DNA of 64,000 nucleotides from Persicitalea sp964500445 (GCA_964500445.1 CAZCOG010000025.1:1-64000), one strand, 5' to 3'; shown: positions 45,242-53,800, counted from the stretch's first letter. Numbers and translations: made by a program. The notes: generated by a model not told the origin, from the sequence alone.

Positions 45242-45970
45242 TTACAAAAACAATTGCGCCAGTACATAGTCCGCCACCAGAATCGCGATACAACTACTGG
45301 TAACTGCCTGAGTACTAGACTGTCCCACTTCCAGTGCGCCGCCTTTGGTAAAGTACCCTTGATAAGCCGAAATAGTGGCAATCAGGAAACCAAAGACTAC
45401 GGGTTTTACACACATAAAAAAGACGTTGAACGGGACGAAGCCATCCCGGATGCCATACACATAATCGCGCGGTGAGATAACATCCGTAAGCGTGCCCGCC
45501 ACATAACCGCCTAAAATACCCAGAAACGCCGCCATGATGACCAGCATGGGGAAGGTAATCATAGCCGCCAGTACCTTGGGAAGTACCAGGTAGGATGCCG
45601 AGTTGATGCCCATCACTTCCAGTGCATCCACCTGCTCGGTGATACGCATAGTACCCAGTTCGCCGGCAATGTTAGAGCCAACTTTCCCGGCCAGCACAAT
45701 ACATGTAATGGTGGGCGCCAATTCCAGAATAACCATGTCGCGCACGACTAAGGAGACCGTGGAAGTAGGAATAATGGGACTCACCAGGTTATAGGCTGTT
45801 TGGATGCAGGATACCGCGCCAATAAAGGTAGAAACGATGGCTACAATAAGTACCGAACTGGTCCCGATACCCACGCACTCTTCCATAAAGCGCCGCCAAT
45901 AGACCTTCATTTTTTCCCGGCGCGTAAAAAGTGCACCCAAAAAAATGAAGTATTTGCCGATGATAGCCAT
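45242..45970 (-). CDS. Mla-type ABC transporter permease (MlaE family)
   Basis: 242 residues with five or six membrane segments. MlaE-family features: ECVGIGTSSVLIVAIVSTFI, GAVSCIQTAYNLV, LAGKVGSNIAGELGTMRITE (the conserved EQVDALEVMGI cytoplasmic loop follows), and GSSTQAVTSSCIAILVADY at the C-terminus. It forms the membrane channel part of an asymmetric-lipid-transport ABC system with the ATPase downstream. It is divergent from the SDR gene, their starts 61 nt apart. Confidence 0.94.
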   Translation of the reverse strand: MAIIGKYFIFLGALFTRREKMKVYWRRFMEECVGIGTSSVLIVAIVSTFIGAVSCIQTAYNLVSPIIPTSTVSLVVRDMVILELAPTITCIVLAGKVGSNIAGELGTMRITEQVDALEVMGINSASYLVLPKVLAAMITFPMLVIMAAFLGILGGYVAGTLTDVISPRDYVYGIRDGFVPFNVFFMCVKPVVFGFLIATISAYQGYFTKGGALEVGQSSTQAVTSSCIAILVADYVLAQLFL

Positions 45971-46031
45971 GTATTGTGATCTTTATCCGATAATTTCGGG
46001 AAAATTAGAAAAATTAGACCCAAACAAAAAA

Positions 46032-46742
46032 ATGAATCCGTTAGCCGTCATCACCGGAGGAACCAAGGGAATAGGCCGCGCTACCGCCGAACGTTTTCTG
46101 GCCGAAGGCTTTGATGTAGTAACCTGCGCCCGCCAGACCAGTGACCTTGAAGCGTTTCACCAAATGGCAACGACCCGTTTTCCCCATGCTTCGCTGTTCA
46201 CCAGGCAAGCCGACCTCTCATTGCGGAACGAAACTGCTGACTTTTTAGCTTACGTCGATTCGCTGGCCCGCCCCGTGGCAGTGCTGGTCAATAACACGGG
46301 CGTATTTATCCCCGGCCAGCTCCATTCAGAACCCGAGGGCATACTCGAACGTTCCATCGAAACCAACGTTTATAGCGCCTATCATATCACCCGGGGCCTG
46401 TTGCCGAGAATGATACCTGAAAAGCGGGGTCATATATTTAATATTTGCTCTACGGCCAGCCTGATGGCCTATCCCAACGGCGGCTCCTACGCCATTTCCA
46501 AGTTCGCGCTCTACGGTATGACCAAGGGCTTCCGGGAGGAGTTAAAGCCTTTCGGTATTAAAGTCACGGCGGTATTGCCCGGCCCCACCCTTACCGCGAG
46601 TTGGGCAGGCACCGAGCTGCCGGAATCGCGCTTCATGCAGGCCGACGACGTAGCCGAGAGCATCTGGTCGGCCTATACTCTGTCGCCTGCGGCAGTGATC
46701 GAGGAAATTCTGATGCGGCCTGTGGCGGGCGATATTGGCTAA
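46032..46742 (+). CDS. Short-chain dehydrogenase/reductase
   Basis: 236 residues from the ATG at 46032 (MNPLAVITGGTKGIGRATAE); the longer frame to 45945 overlaps the divergent permease start. The cofactor-binding TGGTKGIG motif (TGxxxGxG), the structural VNNTGVF (NNAG-like, with Thr instead of Ala), the catalytic Ser in NICSTASLM and YAISKFALYG (YxxxK) are all present. It is a classical NAD(P)H-dependent reductase of unknown substrate, cytoplasmic. It is followed 80 nt later by the ROK kinase on the same strand. Confidence 0.93.
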   Translation: MNPLAVITGGTKGIGRATAERFLAEGFDVVTCARQTSDLEAFHQMATTRFPHASLFTRQADLSLRNETADFLAYVDSLARPVAVLVNNTGVFIPGQLHSEPEGILERSIETNVYSAYHITRGLLPRMIPEKRGHIFNICSTASLMAYPNGGSYAISKFALYGMTKGFREELKPFGIKVTAVLPGPTLTASWAGTELPESRFMQADDVAESIWSAYTLSPAAVIEEILMRPVAGDIG

Positions 46743-46822
46743 AATTAGGCGGATTGGCCGATAAATTATTAACTTTCCCGCCAGAAACTCCCTATACTTT
46801 ACCTCATACTTTAAAGAATTTC

Positions 46823-47731
46823 ATGGATCAATACCTTGGCATAGACGTAGGCGGCACCAACGTCAAAATGGGCATCGTGGATGCAACGGATGGCAGAATT
46901 TCTAATTTTTACAGCCATGATACCGCCAGCTGGCGCAAGTCGGGCCACTTTGTCGAGCGCCTGGGTGATGCCATCGCTCTGCAATTATTGGAAGAGCCGC
47001 ACGTCAAGCGTACGGGTATTGGTGTGCCAGGCCTCATTACCCGCGACCGTACCACCCTTATCGAAATAACGGCTATCCCTGAAATAGATGGTATTCGCAT
47101 CATTCCCGAACTGGAAGCTCGTTTTCCGGGCCACACTTTTTTTCTCGAAAACGACGCCAATGCGGCTGCTTTGGGAGAATACTATTTCGGGGAGGAAAAA
47201 TTGCCTGAAGACTACATATTCGTGACCCTCGGCACGGGCATCGGCGGAGCGGCAATTATTGATAAAAAAGTTTTTAAAGGCGGAGGTGGTAATGCCATGG
47301 AGCCGGGCCATGTTCCTTCGCGCCATGGCCGGGTACTTGAGCGTAATATTGGCAAGGTGGAATTATTACTGATGGCTACTGAAATGCGCGCCGCTTATAA
47401 GGGCGAAACCCATTTGCCTACCGATGGTACCATATCTACAACTGGCCTGGTGGCTGCCGCTGCCGAAGGTGACGAGCTGGCTCTGCGCATCTTCGACGAA
47501 ATGGGGGCAATGCTTGGTGATGGCCTCGTAGCGATGATTCGCATCCTGGACATAACTACTATCCTGATCGGCGGAGGTATTTCTGCTTCCTTCGACTTTA
47601 TAATGCCCGCTGTCAATCGGCAGCTAGAGTACTGGCTCACGCCGCATTACCTGAAAAACCTGAGCGTGAAGCGGGCTACGCTGGCCAACGACGCTGGGCT
47701 GCTCGGAGCCGCTTCGTTGTGTTTTGAGTAG
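46823..47731 (+). CDS. ROK-family sugar kinase without the zinc-binding cysteine cluster
   Basis: 302 residues from the ATG at 46823 (MDQYLGIDVGGTNVKMGIVD), where the ATP-binding DVGGTNVK is clear. Catalytic Asp region FLENDANAAALGEYYFGE; phosphate motif LGTGIGGAAIID; C-terminal LIGGGISASF. ROK kinases (often glucokinases) usually carry a CxCGxxGCxE zinc site after the EPGH-like motif. Here NAMEPGHVPSRHGRVLERNI keeps the Glu and His but no cysteine follows; the only Cys of this region is absent and the single later Cys is near the C-terminus. It probably phosphorylates a hexose in the cytoplasm. Confidence 0.9.
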   Translation: MDQYLGIDVGGTNVKMGIVDATDGRISNFYSHDTASWRKSGHFVERLGDAIALQLLEEPHVKRTGIGVPGLITRDRTTLIEITAIPEIDGIRIIPELEARFPGHTFFLENDANAAALGEYYFGEEKLPEDYIFVTLGTGIGGAAIIDKKVFKGGGGNAMEPGHVPSRHGRVLERNIGKVELLLMATEMRAAYKGETHLPTDGTISTTGLVAAAAEGDELALRIFDEMGAMLGDGLVAMIRILDITTILIGGGISASFDFIMPAVNRQLEYWLTPHYLKNLSVKRATLANDAGLLGAASLCFE

Positions 47732-47741
47732 ACCCAATGGC

Positions 47742-47875
47742 TGTCAGCTTTCGGCCTTTCAAATTTTCAGGTAGTGTGACTTTTGGTTGGGCATCGGAAT
47801 AGGTGTCCAATCAGTCTGCCATGCTCGAGAAAAACGAAAACCCTGAAAAAACCAGCCAAAGGCCGATAGTTGTCA
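47742..47875. repeat. Inverted pair of GCCGA-type heptad repeats
   Basis: The left arm (47742-47759) and the inverse right arm (47858-47875) match at 15 of 18 positions across a 98-nt spacer. Read on the minus strand, the left arm shows GCCGAAAGCTGACAGCC, closely like the element at 58221-58238. The pair fills the gap between the convergent ROK and murB genes; the right arm overlaps the murB stop codon. Confidence 0.6.
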
Positions 47876-48889
47876 CACGAAATTCACCTCCGGCGTCAAC
47901 CGAATGCCGAATTTATCAGCTACCGAAGCCTGTACTTCTTCTGCCAGTTCTTTAATCTGCTGTCCCGTGCCTCCCCCATGATGTACCAGCACCAGCGCCT
48001 GACGGTCGTGCACGCCCACATTGCCGGCGCGGTGGCCTTTCCAGCCTGCTTGCTCAATGAGCCAGCCCGCCGGAACTTTCACCATTGCATCGCCGATGGG
48101 ATAGCCCGGCAGGGTAGGGAAGCTGGTTTTAAGTACTTCAAAATGCGCTTTCGGTATTTCCGGGTTCTTGAAAAAACTACCCGCGTTGCCAATTTGGGCG
48201 GGGTCAGGTAGTTTGCTTTGGCGGATTTTGATTACGGCCTCACTAATGGCTTGCACGGAGAGTTCGGAGATACCCATTTCGATCAGCGTCTTTTGAATAT
48301 CACCGTACGAAACATTATAAACAGGCTTTTTTTGTAAGCGAAAGCTGACAGAGGCGATAATGTACTGGTTTTTCAAAGTGGTTTTAAACACACTTTCGCG
48401 GTAGCCAAAGGCACAAGTAGCTGCATCGAATGTCCGTAAAATCCCGGTGGTAGTTTCGACGGCTTCTAGTTCTTCGAAAATATCTTTGATTTCTACGCCA
48501 TAGGCACCAATGTTCTGCATCGGAGCCGCACCTACTGTACCAGGAATCAACGACAGATTCTCCACGCCCCCGTAGCCTTTCTCCACACAGTACTGGACGA
48601 AGCTGTGCCAGTTTTCACCCGCGCCTACACGCAGAACTACCTGATTGTCATCTTCTTGAACTGTTTCTATTCCCTTGATTTCCATACGGATAACCAGTGC
48701 GTTCACATCTTGCGTCAGCAACACATTACTACCGCCGCCAAGAATCCATTTGGGCGTTGTTGCCCAACGTGGGTCGAGCAGGAGTTTTTGCAGCTGTCCG
48801 ACTGAGGTGATTGCGATGAAATACCGGGCTTTGGCCTCGAATCCAAAGGTGTTGTAAGGCCGAAGGGATACGTTTTCTTTTATTTCCAT
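47873..48889 (-). CDS. murB: UDP-N-acetylmuramate dehydrogenase
   Basis: 338 residues from the ATG at 48889 (MEIKENVSLRPYNTFGFEAK); an upstream TTG frame extension is not needed. FAD-binding GGGSNVLLTQDV and GTVGAAPMQNIGAYGVEI, catalytic Ser in NAGSFFKNPEI, and AGWLIEQAGWKG with the final catalytic Glu in RLTPEVNFV. It reduces UDP-GlcNAc-enolpyruvate to UDP-MurNAc in cytoplasmic peptidoglycan synthesis. The domain layout fits the E. coli-type (type I) enzyme. A TACCTTTG box lies 19 nt upstream of the start codon. Confidence 0.97.
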   Translation of the reverse strand: MEIKENVSLRPYNTFGFEAKARYFIAITSVGQLQKLLLDPRWATTPKWILGGGSNVLLTQDVNALVIRMEIKGIETVQEDDNQVVLRVGAGENWHSFVQYCVEKGYGGVENLSLIPGTVGAAPMQNIGAYGVEIKDIFEELEAVETTTGILRTFDAATCAFGYRESVFKTTLKNQYIIASVSFRLQKKPVYNVSYGDIQKTLIEMGISELSVQAISEAVIKIRQSKLPDPAQIGNAGSFFKNPEIPKAHFEVLKTSFPTLPGYPIGDAMVKVPAGWLIEQAGWKGHRAGNVGVHDRQALVLVHHGGGTGQQIKELAEEVQASVADKFGIRLTPEVNFV

Positions 48890-48907
48890 GCAGATATCTT
48901 CAAAAAA

Positions 48908-48915
48908 CAAAGGTA
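48908..48915 (-). promoter_or_regulatory. -7 box of murB
   Basis: TACCTTTG read on the minus strand, a perfect -7 element 19 nt ahead of the murB ATG. No good -33 TTG is seen at the expected distance. Confidence 0.45.
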
Positions 48916-48965
48916 GATAATAGTGGCGCAAGAGCGCGAACTCGCTAATTTTATTCGTTTTTGCT

Positions 48966-48973
48966 TATGTTTG
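48966..48973 (+). promoter_or_regulatory. -7 box of the SPOR lipoprotein gene
   Basis: TATGTTTG matches TAnnTTTG and lies 15 nt before the ATG at 48988, implying a very short leader. The -33 side is only T-rich. Confidence 0.4.
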
Positions 48974-48987
48974 TGCGTTATTTCTGA

Positions 48988-49581
48988 ATGAATCTATCGA
49001 TGATTTTCAAAAAGATAATCCTGCTGCTGCTGTTAGCCGCCGGAATGTGGGGGACGACGAGTTGTGCCAAGAAAGCCGTCGGTACTTCGGCAAAAGATCG
49101 CTACGAGGATAACCTGGAAAGCGTTCGGCCCCGCTATACCTACGTGGAGCCGGTGATCGAAGCTGCCGAGCCACCCAAAGAAAAGAAAAAAGATCCTGTT
49201 AAGTACCGGCCTACCAAAACTGAGGAACCGCTTTATGTCACGAAGCGCGTGGAAGCTGTGCTGGATACTATGGCCCGTCAGAATCGCGCCATCCGCTATA
49301 TCAACGGTTATCGGGTGCAGCTTTATGTGGGCAATACCCGCCAGGAAGCCGATGCGGCCAAATCATACGTATATCAGATTTTTCCCGAACTATATCCTTA
49401 TGTCAGCTATTCGTCGCCCACTTATCGGGTGAAGGCCGGAGACTTTATGTACCGCGCTGATGCCGACGATTACCTTGAACAGATTCGCCAGCAGTACCCG
49501 GCAGCAGTCGTTTTGCCTGATCGGGTGGAAATTAAAAAAGGATTGCAAATCAGGGCATCCGACGACGTCCCCAAATATTAG
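48988..49581 (+). CDS. SPOR-domain lipoprotein
   Basis: 197 residues. The lipoprotein signal ends in GTTSC, with Cys about residue 26. A lysine- and proline-rich linker (AAEPPKEKKKDPVKYRPTK) leads to a C-terminal SPOR-type domain (INGYRVQLYVGNTRQEADAA, YRVKAGDFMYRADADDYLEQ) of about 80 residues. SPOR domains bind denuded glycan strands of peptidoglycan at division or remodelling sites. It is 20 nt ahead of gmd and probably shares its transcript, although the functions are not obviously linked. Confidence 0.88.
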   Translation: MNLSMIFKKIILLLLLAAGMWGTTSCAKKAVGTSAKDRYEDNLESVRPRYTYVEPVIEAAEPPKEKKKDPVKYRPTKTEEPLYVTKRVEAVLDTMARQNRAIRYINGYRVQLYVGNTRQEADAAKSYVYQIFPELYPYVSYSSPTYRVKAGDFMYRADADDYLEQIRQQYPAAVVLPDRVEIKKGLQIRASDDVPKY

Positions 49582-49600
49582 TTTTTAAAAAAGAACTTTC

Positions 49601-50713
49601 ATGAAAAAAGCACTTATCACCGGAGTTACCGGGCAGGATGGCGCCTATCTGGCCGAACTGCTCCTCGAAAAAGGTTACGAAGTCCACGGCATCAAGCGCC
49701 GGACATCGCTGTTCAACACGCAACGGATTGACCATATTTACGAAGATCCCCACGAGAAGAACGTCCGCTTTCATCTTCACTACGGTGATTTGAGCGATTC
49801 GACAAATATCATTCGCATCATTCAGGACGTGCAGCCCGACGAAATATATAACCTCGGGGCTATGTCGCACGTTCAGGTCAGTTTTGAGGAACCGGAGTAT
49901 ACCGCCAACGTGGACGGCATTGGTACTTTGCGAATTCTGGAAGCGGTGCGGTTGCTGGGTATGACCGAAAAAACGAAGATTTACCAGGCGTCCACCTCCG
50001 AACTTTATGGCCTGGTGCAGGAAGTACCACAGTCCGAAACTACCCCCTTCTATCCCCGTTCACCCTACGCGGTAGCTAAGCTGTACGCTTATTGGATTAC
50101 TGTCAATTATCGGGAAGCTTATGGAATGTTTGCTGTAAATGGCATCCTGTTCAATCACGAGTCGCCCCTTCGGGGCGAAACCTTCGTGACGCGCAAGATC
50201 ACTCGTGCTACCGCCCGCATCGCGCTGGGTTTGCAGGATAAGGTGTATCTGGGAAATCTTGACGCGCAACGCGACTGGGGCCATGCCAAGGATTATGTGG
50301 AGGCCATGTGGTTGATCCTGCAACAGGAAAAACCGGAAGATTTTGTGATCGCGACGGGTGAAACTACCCGCATTCGTGACTTCGTGCGTATGTCATTCGC
50401 CGAAGTAGGTGTAGAGTTGGAATTCAAAGGCGAAGGCGTGGAAGAAAAAGGTTTTGTAGTCAAATGCAACGACCCCGACTACCAACTACCTGTTGGCAAG
50501 GAAGTCGTAGCCATCGACGAGCGCTATTTCCGCCCAACCGAAGTAGAATTGCTCATCGGTGACCCAACCAAATCTAAGACCAAGCTAGGCTGGAAACCTA
50601 AATACGATCTTAAAGCACTGGTGAACGATATGGTAGCTGCTGACCTCGAACTTTTCAAGAAAGATCAGCTACTGGAAAGCAGCGGACACCGGGTATTAAA
50701 TTACTTCGAGTAG
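49601..50713 (+). CDS. gmd: GDP-mannose 4,6-dehydratase
   Basis: 370 residues, usual length. NAD(P)-binding GVTGQDGAYLAELLLEKGYE, VHGIKRRTSLFNTQRIDHIY, LHYGDLSDSTN, YNLGAMSHVQVSFEEPEYT, the catalytic Thr/Glu region YQASTSELYG and the catalytic YAVAK in SPYAVAKLYAYW, NHESPLRGETFVTRKI, and LGNLDAQRDWGHAKDYVEAM are all as in Gmd. It converts GDP-mannose to GDP-4-keto-6-deoxymannose, the precursor of GDP-fucose or GDP-rhamnose for surface glycans. The fucose synthase (fcl) usually found next to it is not in the window. Confidence 0.98.
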   Translation: MKKALITGVTGQDGAYLAELLLEKGYEVHGIKRRTSLFNTQRIDHIYEDPHEKNVRFHLHYGDLSDSTNIIRIIQDVQPDEIYNLGAMSHVQVSFEEPEYTANVDGIGTLRILEAVRLLGMTEKTKIYQASTSELYGLVQEVPQSETTPFYPRSPYAVAKLYAYWITVNYREAYGMFAVNGILFNHESPLRGETFVTRKITRATARIALGLQDKVYLGNLDAQRDWGHAKDYVEAMWLILQQEKPEDFVIATGETTRIRDFVRMSFAEVGVELEFKGEGVEEKGFVVKCNDPDYQLPVGKEVVAIDERYFRPTEVELLIGDPTKSKTKLGWKPKYDLKALVNDMVAADLELFKKDQLLESSGHRVLNYFE

Positions 50714-50817
50714 GCGAAGGTACAAAGGCACAAAGCAGCAAACCATCCCGTAGCGCACAGGACTTTTATCAAACGTTTCGCGGGCGCAAGTTTCACTTTG
50801 TGCTTTGGTACTTTGCC
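50713..50817. repeat. Inverted pair of CAAAG-type short-period repeats
   Basis: The left arm (50713-50735) has ACAAAG recurring every 8 nt. The right arm (50796-50817) is its inverse with small indels. They are about 60 nt apart and lie exactly between the convergent gmd and yqgE stop codons. Confidence 0.6.
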
Positions 50818-50818
50818 C

Positions 50819-51379
50819 CTAATTCAATGACGGGTCCACTGGATAGTGAGCAATAGAACGGTACTTTCCTCCCATGTCTTTAAGTACTTCCCGCCAGAAT
50901 CCCTTGATGGGGGTGGAGAATATTAACTCGGATTTGCCGGGCGTGACGTACCACGCTTTTTGTGCTAATTCGTCTTCGAGTTGCCCGCCCCCCCAGCCTG
51001 AGTAGCCCACAAAAAAGCGCACATCCTCATTAGTCAGCTGGCTTAGGTTGAGCATTGTTTTGACACTTTCGAAGTCACCGCCCCAGTACACGCCGTCCGC
51101 TATTTTGCCGCCGCCTTCGATCAGGTCGGGCCTACGGTGAACAAAATGCAATGTATTTTTCTCGACCGGCCCCCCCAGATATAGGGGTACATCCTGGTAG
51201 ATAGTCTCTTCCAACACGTCGCCGAGCATAACATCGGTAGTTTGATTAAGAACGAAGCCGAAGGAACCGTGCGCATTGTGGTCACATAACAAAACGACAC
51301 TACGGTCGAAATTGGGATCGCCTAAGAACGGCTCGGCGACTAACATACTGCCTTTGGTGGCATTGGTGGTAGCTGGCAT
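50819..51379 (-). CDS. YqgE/AlgH family protein
   Basis: 186 residues from the ATG at 51379 (MPATTNATKGSMLVAEPFLG); the longer frame to 51499 has no family similarity. The family pattern is clear: LVAEPFLGDPNFDRSVVLLC, GSFGFVLNQTTDVML, LYLGGPVEKNTLHFVHRR, GVYWGGDFESV, RFFVGYSGWGGGQLEDELAQ and WYVTPGKSELIF. The molecular role of YqgE is not established; it is a conserved cytoplasmic protein. A partial promoter-like arrangement lies about 30 nt upstream. Confidence 0.95.
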   Translation of the reverse strand: MPATTNATKGSMLVAEPFLGDPNFDRSVVLLCDHNAHGSFGFVLNQTTDVMLGDVLEETIYQDVPLYLGGPVEKNTLHFVHRRPDLIEGGGKIADGVYWGGDFESVKTMLNLSQLTNEDVRFFVGYSGWGGGQLEDELAQKAWYVTPGKSELIFSTPIKGFWREVLKDMGGKYRSIAHYPVDPSLN

Positions 51380-51536
51380 ATCGTGGAGAGTGGTTGGTTT
51401 GAGTAAGGTAAGATAAGATGAATTTTCAAAAATTGAAATTCGGTATTCCTTTTTTCCACGAAAAATCTTCCCTAAAATTGTCCTGCCGCTCACTCTCAAT
51501 CACTAAATCGTCCGCCACGTCGGGCAAAGAAATCTC

Positions 51537-52880
51537 ATGCGTGAAAGATTTTGGTGGTCGGTCGATAAGCTTGTGGATGGTGCAGCCTGGCTGCGGCGTA
51601 AGGTCATTAATCAGGAGATTCGCACGATCACTTTACAGGCTGTTCCGTTCTGGATTGCATCGCTGCTTACGGGTGTCGTTGCCGTAGCGTACGAGAAGCT
51701 GTTTTCAGCATTCGAGCGTGCAGGGCGCCTGCTGGTAGAAGACGCTCCCTGGGCTATTTTTGTCATAACCCCTGCTTTTTTTCTACTATCGTGGTGGTTG
51801 GTAGATCGATACGCGCCAGCAGCACGGGGCAGTGGGATTCCGCAACTCATGGCGTCCATCGAGCTGGCTAATCCAAGGCAAGACAAACGGGTAGACAGAA
51901 TATTGGGCCTTCGCATTGCCCTAGTAAAAATTGTAAGCAGTCTGAGTTTACTGCTGGGCCAGGGCGCCATTGGCCGCGAGGGGCCGACACTGCAGATTTC
52001 GGCCTCCATTTTCCGCTTCGTCAACCGTCTCCTGCCCGACTACTGGCCTAAGGTTTCCAAGCGTATTATGCTCGTGACGGGTGGCGCATCCGGGTTGGCA
52101 GCAGCTTTCAACACGCCATTGGGCGGAATCGTGTTCGTGGTGGAGGAATTGACCAAAACCCACATCACGTACTTCCGCACGGCGGTATTTGCTTCGGTCA
52201 TCATTGCTGGTATGACCGCCCAGGCTTTGCTGGGGCCATATCTCTATTTGGGTTACCCAAAGATAACGCCCGTGGGATTTTCTTTTGTGGGCGTGGTACT
52301 ACTGGCGGGAGCATTGGCGGGCTGGGCCGGTGCCATGATGACCCGACTGTTGCTGGCCGTCGCAGGTTGGAAAAGTCGTTTTGTTCACAGTCGCCGGCAA
52401 CAAATTCTGTTCGTGGCGGGCGTCGGACTGCTATTTGCCACCATGATTTATCTGGCAGGTCCCGAAGCAGGAGGTAGTGGGAAAGATATGATGAATCACC
52501 TGCTTTTTTCCGACCAGAAAAGTACCGAATGGTATGATTTTCCGACCCGATTTCTTGGCCCGATCCTGAGCTACCACAGCGGTGGCGCGGGGGGAATATT
52601 TGCCACCTCGTTGAGTGCGGGGGCTACACTCGGGGCAGGGCTGGCCGCGCTGCTGGGGCTGGCCGCTACTAACTACAACCTGGTGATTCTGGTAAGCATG
52701 GTTGGGTTCCTGACGGGCGTCACGCGCTCACCATTTACCTCGGCCATTCTGGTGCTGGAAATGACCGACCGCCACGGGGCGATTTTTTATCTGCTACTAG
52801 CCGCTATGATAGCCAACCTTGCCGGGTACCTCGTCGATAAAAAATCGTTCTATGAACGCGCTAAGGAAGCGTTTTTATAG
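51537..52880 (+). CDS. ClC-family chloride channel or antiporter
   Basis: 447 residues with about ten membrane segments and no cytoplasmic CBS domains. ClC signatures: GSGIPQL (first ion-binding loop), GREGPTLQISASI (the gating Glu), and GVTRSPFTSAILVLEMTD. The third selectivity loop, usually GxFxP, reads GGIFATSLSAGA, with Thr in place of Pro. ClC proteins exchange chloride for protons or act as anion channels in the inner membrane. It is a single-gene unit, divergent from yqgE. Confidence 0.95.
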   Translation: MRERFWWSVDKLVDGAAWLRRKVINQEIRTITLQAVPFWIASLLTGVVAVAYEKLFSAFERAGRLLVEDAPWAIFVITPAFFLLSWWLVDRYAPAARGSGIPQLMASIELANPRQDKRVDRILGLRIALVKIVSSLSLLLGQGAIGREGPTLQISASIFRFVNRLLPDYWPKVSKRIMLVTGGASGLAAAFNTPLGGIVFVVEELTKTHITYFRTAVFASVIIAGMTAQALLGPYLYLGYPKITPVGFSFVGVVLLAGALAGWAGAMMTRLLLAVAGWKSRFVHSRRQQILFVAGVGLLFATMIYLAGPEAGGSGKDMMNHLLFSDQKSTEWYDFPTRFLGPILSYHSGGAGGIFATSLSAGATLGAGLAALLGLAATNYNLVILVSMVGFLTGVTRSPFTSAILVLEMTDRHGAIFYLLLAAMIANLAGYLVDKKSFYERAKEAFL

Positions 52881-52920
52881 TTTTTTATGAGCCGCTTAAT
52901 ACCGCAAAGCTTTGATGACA

Positions 52921-52951
52921 TTGTCCTTGCCACCATTCTTTTTTATATTTG
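52921..52951 (+). promoter_or_regulatory. Promoter of the Uma2 gene
   Basis: TTG at 52921-52923, a 20-nt spacer and TATATTTG at 52944-52951 match the consensus fully. The ATG follows 83 nt later, leaving an untranslated leader of about 75 nt. Confidence 0.7.
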
Positions 52952-53034
52952 AAGAAAAGTGAGGGTTGATGTTTTAGGCGTAATGGTTCGAAAACTGAAA
53001 TCCAAACTGATTAAATGCGTTAAAACAGCGTTCC

Positions 53035-53733
53035 ATGTCCAATATCCAGCGTCCGTTTTTTTTGTTCGAAAACCGCGTGAATGACCTTTTGGAAGCACCT
53101 GACGCCTTGCTCGTCATCGAGCGGGCGCAGGCAATCCTGGCCGATGAGTCTAATCGGCGCCGGGCGTTTCGCGAGTGGCTGACCGACGACGTGAAGGCCG
53201 AGTTTATCAATGGAGAAGTCGTCATGCACTCGCCCGTTAAGCGGCGGCACCTGGATGCGACACAAAATCTTCTGATGCTACTGCGTGTGTATGTTCACAA
53301 ACACGACCTGGGGGCCGTCGATTATGAAAAGGCAATGGTTGGTCTGACGCGCAACGATTACGAGCCGGACATATGCTACTGGAATGCCCAAATTGCTGCG
53401 GACTTCCAGGATGACCAAATGGAACATCCTGCGCCGGACTTGATCGTAGAAGTACTTTCCAAAAGTACCACGGGTCCTGATCGGGGTGTCAAATTTGAGG
53501 ACTACGCCGCCCATGGCGTACGCGAGTACTGGATTATCGATCCGGTTCGTAAGGCGGTAGAACAGTACACGCTGGATGAAGGAACGATGGCCTTTGCGAA
53601 AGCCGCTGTGCTATACGAAGATGCTGACGACCAACTTGCAGCCCAGGCTGTGCCGGGCTTTCAGATTCCGGTGCGCGCCATCTTTGACAAAAAAGCAAAC
53701 ATGGACGCGCTCCAAAAGATGATGACTGTTTGA
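53035..53733 (+). CDS. Uma2-family (DUF820) putative endonuclease
   Basis: 232 residues. PD-(D/E)xK-like features of the Uma2 family: a conserved Glu in AEFINGEVVMHSPVKRRH, YEPDICYWN, the catalytic-site strands HPAPDLIVEVLSKST (D and E of the fold) and KFEDYAAHGVREYWIIDP. Uma2 proteins are abundant in cyanobacteria and some Bacteroidota; nuclease activity is predicted from fold and their biological role is unknown. It has a strong own promoter and is followed closely by the DUF4159 gene, the two being separated by a short repeat. Confidence 0.9.
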   Translation: MSNIQRPFFLFENRVNDLLEAPDALLVIERAQAILADESNRRRAFREWLTDDVKAEFINGEVVMHSPVKRRHLDATQNLLMLLRVYVHKHDLGAVDYEKAMVGLTRNDYEPDICYWNAQIAADFQDDQMEHPAPDLIVEVLSKSTTGPDRGVKFEDYAAHGVREYWIIDPVRKAVEQYTLDEGTMAFAKAAVLYEDADDQLAAQAVPGFQIPVRAIFDKKANMDALQKMMTV

Positions 53734-53763
53734 ATTCCCAAAAAACGTTAGCCTTTCTTAATG

Positions 53764-53800
53764 AAAAGCCGATGGCCAATAGCCGAAAGCCAATAGCCCC
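53764..53800. repeat. GCC heptad repeat overlapping the DUF4159 start
   Basis: GCCGATG, GCCAATA, GCCGAAA and GCCAATA follow at exactly 7-nt spacing, then GCC again. The proposed ATG of the DUF4159 gene (53772) lies inside this element, so the first residues of the protein are encoded by it. Confidence 0.6.
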
